Origin: Pseudomonas sp. Bout1
Lineage (GTDB): Bacteria > Pseudomonadota > Gammaproteobacteria > Pseudomonadales > Pseudomonadaceae
DNA length: 64,000 bases
NCBI RefSeq assembly: GCF_034314165.1
Contig: NZ_JAVIWK010000001.1
Span: 2,495,001 to 2,559,000 of the forward strand
Direction: 5' to 3'
Shown here: positions 55,822 through 64,000 of the stretch, piece by piece
Layout of the letters: every line of letters starts with the position of its first letter
Position numbering within the stretch: the first letter of the stretch is position 1
Position numbers and translations under genes: made by a program
Notes under the pieces: model-generated
What the model was told of the DNA's origin: nothing
What the model saw: only the letters and a program-made list of their open reading frames with translations
The model's database searches: none

Positions 55822-58503
55822 ATGGGTGTGCTAATCGAAAATTCGACAACTGGGTCGATGGATATTGACCGAGATGAAACGCAGGAGTGGCTGGAGTCGC
55901 TGGAGGCCGTCGTGCGCGATGGCGGGTCCGAGCGCGGTCAGTTTCTGCTTAAACAGTTAGAGCAACACGCAAGAGCACTTGGCATCACCTCGCATGTGCA
56001 CCCGTACTCGGCGTATCGGAACACAATTCCGATTGAACGGCAGGGTCCCTACCCAGGAGACCTTGCTGTCGAGGAACGGATCACGTCGATCATTCGCTGG
56101 AATGCATTGGCCATGGTGGTGCGCGCCAATCAGGCTTATGGGGATCTGGGCGGACATATCGCAAGTTATGCCTCCGCCGCGGAAATCTTCGAGGTCGGTT
56201 TCAACCATTTCTTCCGCGCCCGCGACGAAAGTCATGGCGGCGATCTGGTGTTTTATCAGCCGCACTCGGCCCCGGGTGTCTACGCCCGTGCGTTCCTTGA
56301 GGGCAGGCTGTCGGAAGAGCAACTGGCCAATTATCGCCAGGAAGTAGGCGGCAACGGATTAAGTTCCTATCCGCATCCTTGGTTGATGCCGGACTTCTGG
56401 CAATTTCCGACCGGTTCGATGGGCATTGGCCCGATCAGTGCGGTCTATCAAGCGCGCTACATGCGCTACCTCGAACACCGCAACCTGGCCGAAACCGCCG
56501 ACCGGCATGTCTGGGGCGTATTTGGTGATGGTGAGATGGATGAGCCGGAATCCATCGCCGGGCTCACGCTTGCGGCGCGGGAAAAACTCGACAACCTGAC
56601 CTTCATCGTCAACTGCAACTTGCAGCGTCTGGACGGCCCGGTGCGTGGCAACGGTCAGGTCATTCAAGAACTTGAGGCGCTGTTCACCGGCGCTGGCTGG
56701 AATGTCGTCAAGGTCATTTGGGGTTCGGATTGGGATCCGTTGTTTTCGCGGGACACCAACAACGCCTTGCTGCAACGTTTTGCTCAGACCGTCGACGGCC
56801 AGTACCAGACGCTCGGGTCCAAGGACGGTGCCTACAACCTGCTGCACTTCTTCCAGCAGGATCCGGAGGTGAAGGAGCTGGTCTCGCACATGTCCGATGC
56901 TGAGATCGATGCCCTCAAGCGTGGCGGCCACGACTTCCGCAAGCTACACGCGGCCTTCGCCGCTGCCAAGGCGCACAAGGGACGGCCGACCGTCATCCTC
57001 GCCAAAACCAAGAAAGGTTACGGCATGGGCGGTGCTGGCGAGTCGCGCATGACCTCGCACCAGGCGAAGAAGCTGGATATCGACGCACTCAAGGCGTTCC
57101 GCGATCGCTTCGCGCTGCCACTGTCGGATGACGATGTCGCGCAATTGCGCTTCTATCGACCGGCCGAAGACAGCCAGGAGATGCGTTATCTGCGCGAGCG
57201 CAGGACCGCGTTGGGCGGCTATATGCCGGCGCGGCAGAAGGGCAACGAGCACGTCGCCATCCCCGCCCTGGCTGACTACGCGCGTTTCGCCTTCGAGGCC
57301 GACGGCAAAGAGATGTCCACCACCATGGCTGTGGTTCGTATGCTCGGCGGTTTGCTCAAGGATAAGGAACTGGGGCCGCGGGTGGTGCCTATCGTCGCGG
57401 ACGAAGCGCGCACATTCGGTATGGCCAACCTGTTCCGCCAGATTGGTATCTACTCGCCGCTGGGGCAGCTTTACGAGCCAGAAGATGCGGGCTCGATGCT
57501 GTATTACCGCGAAGCGCGTGATGGCCAGCTGTTGGAGGAGGGCATTACGGAAGCGGGCGCACTGTCGTCTTGGGTGGCTGCTGCGACTTCCTACAGCGCC
57601 CACGGCAAACCGATGCTGCCGTTCTATATCTACTACTCGATGTTTGGTTTCCAGCGCGTCGGCGATCTGATCTGGGCAGCGGCTGACCAGCGCGCCCGCG
57701 GCTTTTTGCTGGGCGCCACGGCAGGGCGTACGACCCTGGGTGGAGAAGGGCTGCAGCACCAGGACGGCAGCAGCCATGTCGTGGCAGCCACCGTGCCCAA
57801 CTGCCGCGCCTATGATCCGGCGTTTGCCGGCGAGCTGGCGGTGATTGTCGACCATGGCATGCGCCAGATGATGGAGCGGGATGTCGATGAGTTCTATTAC
57901 ATCACCGTGATGAACGAAAACTACGCGCAGCCTTCGTTGCCGACCGGCGTCGAGGATCAAGTCATTCGCGGCATGTATCGCTACGCCGTGACGGATGCAG
58001 CGCCATCCCGTGGCTCAGTCCGCCTGCTGGGCAGCGGCACCATCCTGCGGGAAGTGATCGCGGCGTCCGAGCTGCTGGCGGCCGACTGGCAGGTATCAAG
58101 CGAGGTGTGGAGCGTCACCAGCTTCAGCGAGCTGGCTCGCGAAGCGCGGGCAGTGGAGCGACACAATCGCCTGAACCCGTCCGATCCTGAGCAGGTCAGC
58201 CATCTTTGCGCTTCCCTCGCCGGTGATGCGCCAGTGATTGTCACCTCCGACTACGTTCGCGCCTGGCCGCAACTGATCGCCAGCTACGTCGATGCGCGCT
58301 TCATTGCCCTGGGTACCGACGGGTTTGGCCGCAGTGATACTCGCGCCGCCTTGCGCAGTTTCTTTGAAGTCGATCGTCACCAGGTCGTCCTGGCAGCGCT
58401 GGATGGACTGGTGCGTGACGGCAAGTTGCCGCGTCAGGTGCTGGCCGAAGCCATCGAACGCTACGGCCTGGATGGTGACCGTCCAGCTCCCTGGACTCGC
58501 TAA
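55822..58503 (+). CDS. Pyruvate dehydrogenase-type E1 component, homodimeric (AceE/MdeB-like)
   Basis: 893 residues from ATG 55822 (RBS gaggagg; the frame is open from 55798). Thiamine-diphosphate motif GDGEMDEPESIAG with NCNLQRLDGPVRGN; GHIASYASAAEIFEVGFNHF and HLHA-like entry PHSAPGVYARAFLEGRL match AceE. It decarboxylates pyruvate or 2-oxobutyrate and transfers the acyl group to lipoyl-E2. The context of an Lrp-type regulator and a separate operon suggests an amino-acid-derived 2-oxoacid, as with MdeB, rather than the housekeeping complex. Confidence 0.88.
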   Translation: MGVLIENSTTGSMDIDRDETQEWLESLEAVVRDGGSERGQFLLKQLEQHARALGITSHVHPYSAYRNTIPIERQGPYPGDLAVEERITSIIRWNALAMVVRANQAYGDLGGHIASYASAAEIFEVGFNHFFRARDESHGGDLVFYQPHSAPGVYARAFLEGRLSEEQLANYRQEVGGNGLSSYPHPWLMPDFWQFPTGSMGIGPISAVYQARYMRYLEHRNLAETADRHVWGVFGDGEMDEPESIAGLTLAAREKLDNLTFIVNCNLQRLDGPVRGNGQVIQELEALFTGAGWNVVKVIWGSDWDPLFSRDTNNALLQRFAQTVDGQYQTLGSKDGAYNLLHFFQQDPEVKELVSHMSDAEIDALKRGGHDFRKLHAAFAAAKAHKGRPTVILAKTKKGYGMGGAGESRMTSHQAKKLDIDALKAFRDRFALPLSDDDVAQLRFYRPAEDSQEMRYLRERRTALGGYMPARQKGNEHVAIPALADYARFAFEADGKEMSTTMAVVRMLGGLLKDKELGPRVVPIVADEARTFGMANLFRQIGIYSPLGQLYEPEDAGSMLYYREARDGQLLEEGITEAGALSSWVAAATSYSAHGKPMLPFYIYYSMFGFQRVGDLIWAAADQRARGFLLGATAGRTTLGGEGLQHQDGSSHVVAATVPNCRAYDPAFAGELAVIVDHGMRQMMERDVDEFYYITVMNENYAQPSLPTGVEDQVIRGMYRYAVTDAAPSRGSVRLLGSGTILREVIAASELLAADWQVSSEVWSVTSFSELAREARAVERHNRLNPSDPEQVSHLCASLAGDAPVIVTSDYVRAWPQLIASYVDARFIALGTDGFGRSDTRAALRSFFEVDRHQVVLAALDGLVRDGKLPRQVLAEAIERYGLDGDRPAPWTR

Positions 58504-58587
58504 CGGTTTGCTCTTCGTATGCGCTCGGTGAGCGCTCCATCCGTTGCGTGAACCCGCAACGGATCTATTTCTTGGCGGCGATATGTC

Positions 58588-59904
58588 ATGAGTGAAATCA
58601 GAGAAATTCATGTCCCTGACATTGGGGACTTCAAAGACCTCCCGGTGATCGAAGTGTTGGTCAAGCCGGGCGATACAGTAGCGTTCGATGACCCATTGCT
58701 GACTCTGGAGTCGGACAAGGCATCCATGGATGTCCCAAGCCCTGGTGCGGGCACCGTTGTGGCGGTGACCATCAAGGAGGGGGATCGGGTTTCCAAAGGC
58801 AGCGTCATCCTCACGTTGCAGATGGACGCCGATGCGGCGCCTGTCGCTCAGGTTGCAGTGAATGGCACTGCGGTGGCTGATGTAGTGGTGAGTGCCGTTG
58901 CGTCGCCACCACCACTTGTCGTGGCCCCCCCTTTTGCCGCTGTGGTGTCGGTGGTGGCGCCAGTGGTGACTGCCTCTGGCCCGAAACCCCACGCCAGCCC
59001 TTCGGTTCGCAGTTATGCGCGCAAACTGGGTGTGGACGTCTCGAAAGTGGCGGCCACCGGCAAGGGCGGGCGGATGCTTCGCGAGGATGTCGAACGCTTC
59101 GTCAAGGACGCCCTCGTTCGTCTCGACAGCTCCGCGCCACGTGCCGATCACTCCACCGGACTTAACCTGCTGCCCTGGCCGGACGTGGATTTCAGCAAGT
59201 TCGGCACTGTCGAGAAAGTCGCGCTGTCGCGTATCAAGAAAATCTCCGGCGCTAACCTTTCGCGCAACTGGGTGATGATTCCCCACGTCACCAACAACGA
59301 AGAAGCGGATATCACCGGGCTTGAAGCCTTTCGCGTGCAGCTCAACACCGAAGGCGGCAAGGACGCGATCAAGTACACCATGCTGGCTTTCCTGATCAAG
59401 GCCGCGGTCGCCACCCTGAAAGCCTTCCCGCAGTTCAACAGTTCGCTGGGCAATGAAGAGGGTGAGCCGATCCTGATCCTCAAGCAGTACTACCATATCG
59501 GGTTCGCTGCCGACACGCCGAACGGGCTGGTGGTACCGGTGATTCGCGACGCCGATCAGAAAGGCATCGGTCAGATCGCAACGGAATGTGGCGAGTTGGC
59601 GAGAAAGGCGCGGGACGGCAAGTTGGGCCCCGCCGACATGACGGGTGGGACCTTTACCGTTTCCAGTCTGGGTGGCATTGGCGGTACCGGCTTTACGCCC
59701 ATTATCAATGCGCCAGAAGTGGCGATCCTTGGAGTTACTCGCGCGCAAACCAGACCGGTTTGGGATGGCAATGCCTTTGCACCTCGCCTGATTCTGCCCC
59801 TGGCACTGTCCTGGGATCACCGCGTCGTGGATGGTGCTGCTGCGGCACGGTTCCTCCAGTATCTGGCTGCTCTGTTGGCTGATTTCCGTCGAATTACACT
59901 TTGA
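58588..59904 (+). CDS. Dihydrolipoamide acyltransferase E2 component
   Basis: 438 residues. A single N-terminal lipoyl domain (Lys44 in LESDKASMD), an Ala/Pro/Val-rich linker (~78-130), a peripheral-subunit-binding domain (PSVRSYARKLGVDVSKVAAT) and the acyltransferase core with active-site His411 and Asp415 in SWDHRVVDGAA. Housekeeping AceF of gammaproteobacteria usually has 2-3 lipoyl domains, so this is a short form. Follows E1 by 84 bp. It overlaps the E3 reading frame end by 4 bp upstream of the E3 ATG. Confidence 0.9.
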   Translation: MSEIREIHVPDIGDFKDLPVIEVLVKPGDTVAFDDPLLTLESDKASMDVPSPGAGTVVAVTIKEGDRVSKGSVILTLQMDADAAPVAQVAVNGTAVADVVVSAVASPPPLVVAPPFAAVVSVVAPVVTASGPKPHASPSVRSYARKLGVDVSKVAATGKGGRMLREDVERFVKDALVRLDSSAPRADHSTGLNLLPWPDVDFSKFGTVEKVALSRIKKISGANLSRNWVMIPHVTNNEEADITGLEAFRVQLNTEGGKDAIKYTMLAFLIKAAVATLKAFPQFNSSLGNEEGEPILILKQYYHIGFAADTPNGLVVPVIRDADQKGIGQIATECGELARKARDGKLGPADMTGGTFTVSSLGGIGGTGFTPIINAPEVAILGVTRAQTRPVWDGNAFAPRLILPLALSWDHRVVDGAAAARFLQYLAALLADFRRITL

Positions 59905-59915
59905 GGGGGCAGCCC

Positions 59916-61745
59916 ATGAGTCAGGTTATTGAAGTGAAGATGCCGAGTATCGGCGATGCTGCCGCAATGCCGGTAATCGAGGTGCTGGTCAAAGTCGGTG
60001 ATGTGGTTGCAGTCGATGACGCTATCTGCACGCTCGAATCCGATAAGGCGACGATGGATGTCCCTTCTTCTGCTGCGGGCGTGGTTCAGGAAGTGTTGGT
60101 CAAAGTCGGCGAGAAAGTGGCAGAAGGCGCAGTGTTGTTGAGGCTGGAGTCGAATGAGGTGGCTGTCCAACCTGCACCGCCTCCTTTAGCAACGCCTTCA
60201 GTATCTGCGACTGCGACTGCGACTGCGAGTCTGGCGTCGCCTGCGCCAGCGTCCGCAGTGGCTACTACCCACGCCGGCAGCGTTGATCTTGAATGCGATG
60301 TGCTCGTCCTGGGTGGTGGTCCTGGCGGTTACTCGGCCGCCTTCCGCTCGGCGGATCTGGGGCAAAAAACTGTGTTGGTGGAGCGCTATGCCTCGCTTGG
60401 CGGCGTATGCCTAAACGTTGGCTGTATCCCCTCCAAAGCGTTGTTGCATATCGCCTCGGTGATGGAGGAAGTACCGCATTTGGCGTCACTGGGGATCGAC
60501 TTCGGTGCCAGCAATGTTGATATTCACAAGTTGCGCACGCACAAGGAGTCCGTGGTTAACAAACTGACTGGTGGGCTCGCCGCTATGGCCAAGGGGCGCA
60601 AAGTCGAGGTTGTGCGTGGGTATGGTCGTTTTCTGGATCCCTACCATATCGAGGTCGCCATCACTTCGGATGCCGGTCGGAAACAGACAGGTGACAAGCA
60701 GGTCATTCGCTTCAAACGATGTGTTATTGCTGCCGGCAGCCAGGCCGTCAAGCTGCCCTTTATGCCGCAGGACCCACGCATCGTCGACTCCACCGGTGCC
60801 CTGGAACTCAGGGCCGTGCCCAAACGCATGCTGGTGGTGGGCGGGGGGATTATCGGCCTGGAGATGGCCACCGTGTATTCGGCCCTGGGTGCGCGCATCG
60901 ATGTGGTCGAGATGATGGACGGGTTAATGCAAGGACCTGATCGCGATCTGGTGAAGGTCTGGGAAAAGCACAACAGCCATCGGTTCGATCACATGATGTT
61001 GAAAACCCGCACGGTGAAAGCCGAGGCTAGCGAGCAGGGTATCTGGGTGACTTTCGAGGGTGAAAAAGCCCCTGCCGAGCCGCAATGCTATGATCTGGTA
61101 TTGGTTGCAGTGGGCCGAAAGCCCAATGGTGACCAGATAGATGCCGGCAAGGCGGGTATCAACGTAGGTGAGCGCGGATTCATTGCCGTTGATAAGCAGA
61201 TGCGCACCAACGTGCCGCATATCTTCGCGATCGGCGACATCGTCGGTCAGCCCATGCTGGCTCACAAAGCTGTTCATGAAGGGCACGTCGCCGCTGAAGT
61301 GGCAGCAGGTGAAGCCTCGAACAATGCTGAACTGGCTCGCAGCCGCTTTGATGCGTTGCAGATTCCGGGCGTTGCCTATACCAATCCAGAGGTGGCTTGG
61401 GCCGGTCTGACTCAACAAGAAGCCAAGGACAAAGGCATCACAGTTGAGTCGGCAGTTTTCCCTTGGGCCGCGTCCGGACGTGCGATTGCCAACGGTCGTG
61501 ATGAAGGCTTTACCAAGCTTCTGTTCGATGCCGAGACGCATCGGGTGGTCGGTGGCGGCATCGTCGGAACCGGTGCGGGCGATCTGATCAGTGAGGTTTG
61601 CCTGGCAATCGAAATGGGCGCCGACGCATTGGATATCGGTAAGACCATCCACCCTCATCCGACATTGGGTGAAACCGTAGGGATGGCGGCAGAAGTCGCC
61701 CATGGCAGTTGCACGGACTTGCCTGCAACTTCACGTAAAAGATAG
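59916..61745 (+). CDS. Dihydrolipoamide dehydrogenase E3 with N-terminal lipoyl domain
   Basis: 609 residues from ATG 59916 (RBS gaggggg). Lipoyl domain at 1-80 (Lys44 in ESDKATMD), a linker with repeated Ala-Thr (gcgact repeats near 60208), then the flavoprotein: LGGGPGGYSAAFRSADLG, redox disulfide Cys165/Cys170 in GGVCLNVGCIPSKALL, NAD motif VVGGGIIGLEMA, and HPHPTLGE with the catalytic His-Glu. It reoxidises lipoamide with NAD+. The fused lipoyl domain may add to the single one on E2. Terminator at 61823. Confidence 0.93.
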   Translation: MSQVIEVKMPSIGDAAAMPVIEVLVKVGDVVAVDDAICTLESDKATMDVPSSAAGVVQEVLVKVGEKVAEGAVLLRLESNEVAVQPAPPPLATPSVSATATATASLASPAPASAVATTHAGSVDLECDVLVLGGGPGGYSAAFRSADLGQKTVLVERYASLGGVCLNVGCIPSKALLHIASVMEEVPHLASLGIDFGASNVDIHKLRTHKESVVNKLTGGLAAMAKGRKVEVVRGYGRFLDPYHIEVAITSDAGRKQTGDKQVIRFKRCVIAAGSQAVKLPFMPQDPRIVDSTGALELRAVPKRMLVVGGGIIGLEMATVYSALGARIDVVEMMDGLMQGPDRDLVKVWEKHNSHRFDHMMLKTRTVKAEASEQGIWVTFEGEKAPAEPQCYDLVLVAVGRKPNGDQIDAGKAGINVGERGFIAVDKQMRTNVPHIFAIGDIVGQPMLAHKAVHEGHVAAEVAAGEASNNAELARSRFDALQIPGVAYTNPEVAWAGLTQQEAKDKGITVESAVFPWAASGRAIANGRDEGFTKLLFDAETHRVVGGGIVGTGAGDLISEVCLAIEMGADALDIGKTIHPHPTLGETVGMAAEVAHGSCTDLPATSRKR

Positions 61746-61822
61746 GTGAGCGTCCTTTGACCTGCCTCCTCTTGCCAGAGTGGGCGATACGTCATCGATC
61801 TGCCTCTATTGAATGTTTTATC

Positions 61823-61852
61823 AGCCGCTCGGTGATCCCGCGCGGCTTTTTT
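61823..61852 (+). terminator. Rho-independent terminator of the dehydrogenase operon
   Basis: AGCCGC (61823-61828), 13-nt loop, GCGGCT (61842-61847), then a T-run to 61852. It lies 78 bp after the E3 stop. Confidence 0.8.
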
Positions 61853-61950
61853 ATTCAATTTGTGTCACCGATACGTCCAGGGTTCATAGCCGCGCTCATC
61901 AAGTACCTGTCCTGCTTGCTCTGCACTCCGGGCGAGATAGCTCTTTCAAG

Positions 61951-62586
61951 GTAAGCGTCCGCCGAAGTCACCTTGCGTGACTCAGGCCGGCACCCACTGA
62001 TGCGGCAGCAGTTGATCAATCTCACTGGCACGCTGCGTTGGCAGCCGCGTCAGCACATCTTTGAGATAGGCATATGGATCATGCCCATTCATGCGCGCCG
62101 ACTGGATCAAACTAATGATCGCCGCTGCTCGTTTGCCGCTGCGCAGTGAACCGGCGAACAACCAGTTGGAGCGGCCGAGTGCCCACGGCCGTATCAGGTT
62201 TTCCACTGGATTATTATCTATGGGCACAGCATCGTCCTCGATATATCGAGCCAGTGCGCCCCAGCGCTTTAGGCTGTAATCCAGAGCTTTGGCGATAGCC
62301 GAGCCTTCGGGCACAAGGTCGCGCTGGGCCAGCATCCAGGTATGCAGTGCGTCGATAAGGGGCGCCGCTTTTTCCTGACGTATTCGCCAGCGATCCTCGT
62401 CGGTCATTTCCCGCGCTTGCCGTTCGATTTCATACAACCCGCCAATTGAGTGCAGCGCCTGTTCGGCCAGTTGGCTTTTGTTCGTCGCATGCAGATCGAA
62501 GAACTTGCGGCGGGCATGAGCCATGCAGCCGATTTCGGTGATGCCTTGCTGAAAGCTTGCTTTGTAGCCGGCATTATGTGCTCCAA
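61951..62586 (-). mobile_element. IS66-family element fragment
   Basis: Right-hand end GTAAGCGTCCGCCGAAGTCA at 61951 is a typical IS66 terminal repeat (GTAA start). Next to it, on the minus strand, is the C-terminal part of the large IS66 transposase. The other half is cut off near 62586 by the RIT element that starts with the TAAC-rich palindrome. Confidence 0.85.
61982..62586 (-). pseudogene. IS66-family TnpC transposase, C-terminal part
   Basis: About 200 residues: ASFQQGITEIGCMAHARRKF, DDAVPIDNNPVENLIRPWAL (catalytic Glu) and GRSNWLFAGSLRSGKRAAAI. The first ~300 residues are missing. The longest ATG frame starts at 62524, but homology reaches to about 62586. Confidence 0.88.
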
Positions 62587-62588
62587 CA

Positions 62589-62623
62589 CATAACGCAGGT
62601 TATGTTGCGGCCTGAGTTATGTG
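62589..62623. repeat. Palindrome and repeats at the RIT element boundary
   Basis: CATAACGCAGGTTATG (62589-62604), 6-bp arms around GCAG. A second GTTATGT unit lies at 62616. It falls exactly where IS66 homology ends and 100-140 bp before the first recombinase, so it is probably the left end (recombinase-binding) of the RIT element. Confidence 0.55.
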
Positions 62624-62725
62624 ATTCCGACCGGCCAAATAGGCAGTTTCTCTGTTGTCGATAGGCGATTGACGCAACATAAATTGCAGCGCCTTGGTAG
62701 ACCTTCATCCCCTGGAGTGTCTGCC

Positions 62726-63952
62726 ATGTTCGAGAATATCTATTCTTCAAACGCTGCCTGTAAACGCCATCGTGCGGGATCGCTGGCCGCTGAACGCGAG
62801 CGATATCTACAGCACTGTGCTGAGCAGGGCTGTACGCATGCCTCCCTTTACTTGAAGGCGTGCTGCTTGCTTTGGATCGCCGAGCGGATGCAGCCAAGCG
62901 ACCTCAATGCAATCAATTCGTCACGGCTGCGCCAGATCATTCACGAAGGGCCATTGCCGGCCAATTCTCCTGCAACTGCTACGACGTTGATAAACACCGC
63001 AAGACCTTGGTTAAAGTTCCTAGGATGGTGGCAAGAGCCAACGGCGGAGCCAATTCCATTCGAGGAGAATCTTGAGCTTTTCGTCTCGTGGATGCGGGAT
63101 GAACGCGGTTTGACACCATGTACCATCAGTCAATGGCGCAGTCGAGCGGCAACCTTTTTACGCTGGTGCTTCAACACAGGCCGCCGATTTTCGACGCTTA
63201 GCCCCGAGGATATTGATGCCTACTTCATCACCTACGGTGCGCAACGGTGGTCGCGAATTTCGGCAAGGCACGTCGCAACAATGTTGCGGGTATTCCTGCG
63301 CTACGCGGCAACGCAGGGAACATGCAGCAGTACATTGGCCGACTCGATCCGTTCCCCGCGACATTACGCCCTAGAGTCACTTCCCTATGCACTGAGCTGG
63401 GAGGATGTTCAGCGAGTACTCGCAACTACAAATTCAAGTTCTGAACGCGATGTGCGCGACCGAGCCATCCTGATGCTTCTCGCCATCTACGGTTTACGCC
63501 GGGGAGAAGTTGCCGCACTCCGGTTGGATCAGATCGACTGGGCTGTTGGCCAATCGCGTATTTGGCGATTGAAGCGCCGTCAGCCGCAGGTTTACCCATT
63601 GGTCTCCACAGTAGCTGAGGCATTAGCGCAATATGTCGACACAGTGCGTCCGAAGGTACTGCACCCTGAGATCTTCATCCGAATTCGGGCGCCGCGAATC
63701 CCCATCTCCGCTGCAGGTCTATACAACATCGTCAGCGGCAGACTACGTCTGCTCAACATACAAGCTGCACATTTGGGGCCGCACGCACTTCGACATGCAT
63801 GCGCGGCCAGGCTGCTCGCCAATGGGCTGAGTCTCAAGGAGATTGGCGACCACCTTGGCCACCGCAGCACATCGGCGACAATGACGTACACCAAGGTGGA
63901 TCTGGTTTCGTTACGTGAAGTCGGTGACTTCGACCTGGGAGACCTGCAATGA
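62726..63952 (+). CDS. RIT-type tyrosine recombinase A (first of trio)
   Basis: 408 residues from ATG 62726 (RBS ggag); a longer frame to 62621 crosses the element end. N-terminal core-binding domain (LELFVSWMRDERGLTPCTIS), then catalytic Arg in YGLRRGEVAALRL, His-x-x-Arg in GPHALRHACAARLL and Tyr in GHRSTSATMTYTKVD. It overlaps the next recombinase by 4 bp (ATGA). This gene order and coupling define recombinase-in-trio elements. Confidence 0.88.
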   Translation: MFENIYSSNAACKRHRAGSLAAERERYLQHCAEQGCTHASLYLKACCLLWIAERMQPSDLNAINSSRLRQIIHEGPLPANSPATATTLINTARPWLKFLGWWQEPTAEPIPFEENLELFVSWMRDERGLTPCTISQWRSRAATFLRWCFNTGRRFSTLSPEDIDAYFITYGAQRWSRISARHVATMLRVFLRYAATQGTCSSTLADSIRSPRHYALESLPYALSWEDVQRVLATTNSSSERDVRDRAILMLLAIYGLRRGEVAALRLDQIDWAVGQSRIWRLKRRQPQVYPLVSTVAEALAQYVDTVRPKVLHPEIFIRIRAPRIPISAAGLYNIVSGRLRLLNIQAAHLGPHALRHACAARLLANGLSLKEIGDHLGHRSTSATMTYTKVDLVSLREVGDFDLGDLQ

Positions 63953-64000
63953 GAACCTTGGACGTAGTCAATGCCTACGTGGCTGTCCGTCGTGCCCAAG
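63949..64000 (+). CDS. RIT-type tyrosine recombinase B, first residues
   Basis: Starts MRTLDVVNAYVAVRRAQ and runs off the window. It overlaps recombinase A by 4 bp. The start resembles second members of RIT trios. Confidence 0.7.
   Translation, partial: MRTLDVVNAYVAVRRAQ

Noticed and set aside
58096..59820. 574-residue minus-strand ORF
   Set aside because: Antisense to E1/E2 of the dehydrogenase complex, low complexity and rich in Arg/His.

Overview
The window reads as a Pseudomonas-type gammaproteobacterial accessory region. Family content (OprD-type porin, AAHS aromatic-acid transporters, three-subunit molybdenum aldehyde oxidase with c-type cytochrome, homodimeric pyruvate-dehydrogenase E1) and moderately high GC with A+T-rich promoters support this. 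It is a mosaic of intact catabolic or detoxification operons separated by heavily damaged mobile DNA. No rRNA, intact tRNA or CRISPR array was seen.

Region 1 (1-18 kb) is aromatic catabolism. It holds an AAHS transporter (cut by the window edge), a FUSC-type exporter, an aldehyde dehydrogenase pseudogene, and a minus-strand GMC oxidoreductase / aldehyde dehydrogenase / carotenoid-oxygenase-family operon that could process phenylpropanoid or stilbene side chains. Next comes a 3-hydroxybenzoate/gentisate cluster: LeuC- and LeuD-like hydratase subunits, IclR regulator, MFS transporter, gentisate 1,2-dioxygenase, FAH-family hydrolase, 3-hydroxybenzoate 6-hydroxylase and OprD porin. No maleylpyruvate isomerase is present, and the aconitase-family pair suggests the direct route gentisate -> maleylpyruvate -> maleate + pyruvate -> D-malate. 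Two near-identical motifs precede the hydratase and transporter/dioxygenase operons. The region ends at a truncated tyrosine integrase and a degenerate copy of the 3' end of tRNA-Gly, so it may be a genomic island.

Region 2 (19.8-36 kb) starts with an IS3-family element and small unknown genes. It continues with an electrophile/aldehyde-defence locus: GST, NemR/AcuR-like TetR regulator, NADPH oxidoreductase, molybdenum hydroxylase (2Fe-2S subunit, molybdopterin subunit, triheme cytochrome), XdhC, an ABM-domain protein, a second MoaA and a MocA-like cytidylyltransferase, and, on the minus strand, an Old Yellow Enzyme, a DJ-1/PfpI protein and a YqhD-like alcohol dehydrogenase. Five 15-bp operators, including two exact reverse-complement pairs located about 12 kb apart, tie the two arms into one regulon.

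Region 3 (36-55 kb) is a graveyard of mobile elements: a serine resolvase with a res-like site, a 5'-truncated molybdopterin subunit, a truncated group II intron lying in a Tn3-type terminal repeat, two IS5-family copies (one with a premature stop, one truncated), an IS21 remnant with five 23-bp iterons, nested IS3 and resolvase fragments, a RIT-type tyrosine-recombinase remnant and a MITE-like element. Intact or nearly intact cargo includes gfa, an AlkB-like oxygenase, and frmA with frmR and a triple FrmR-type operator. A pirin gene, a LysR gene and a cytochrome b561 gene are broken.

Region 4 (55-64 kb) is a complete pyruvate-dehydrogenase-like operon (E1, E2, lipoyl-E3) divergent from an Lrp/AsnC regulator. 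An IS66 fragment follows, interrupted by the first recombinase of a second RIT element that runs off the window.
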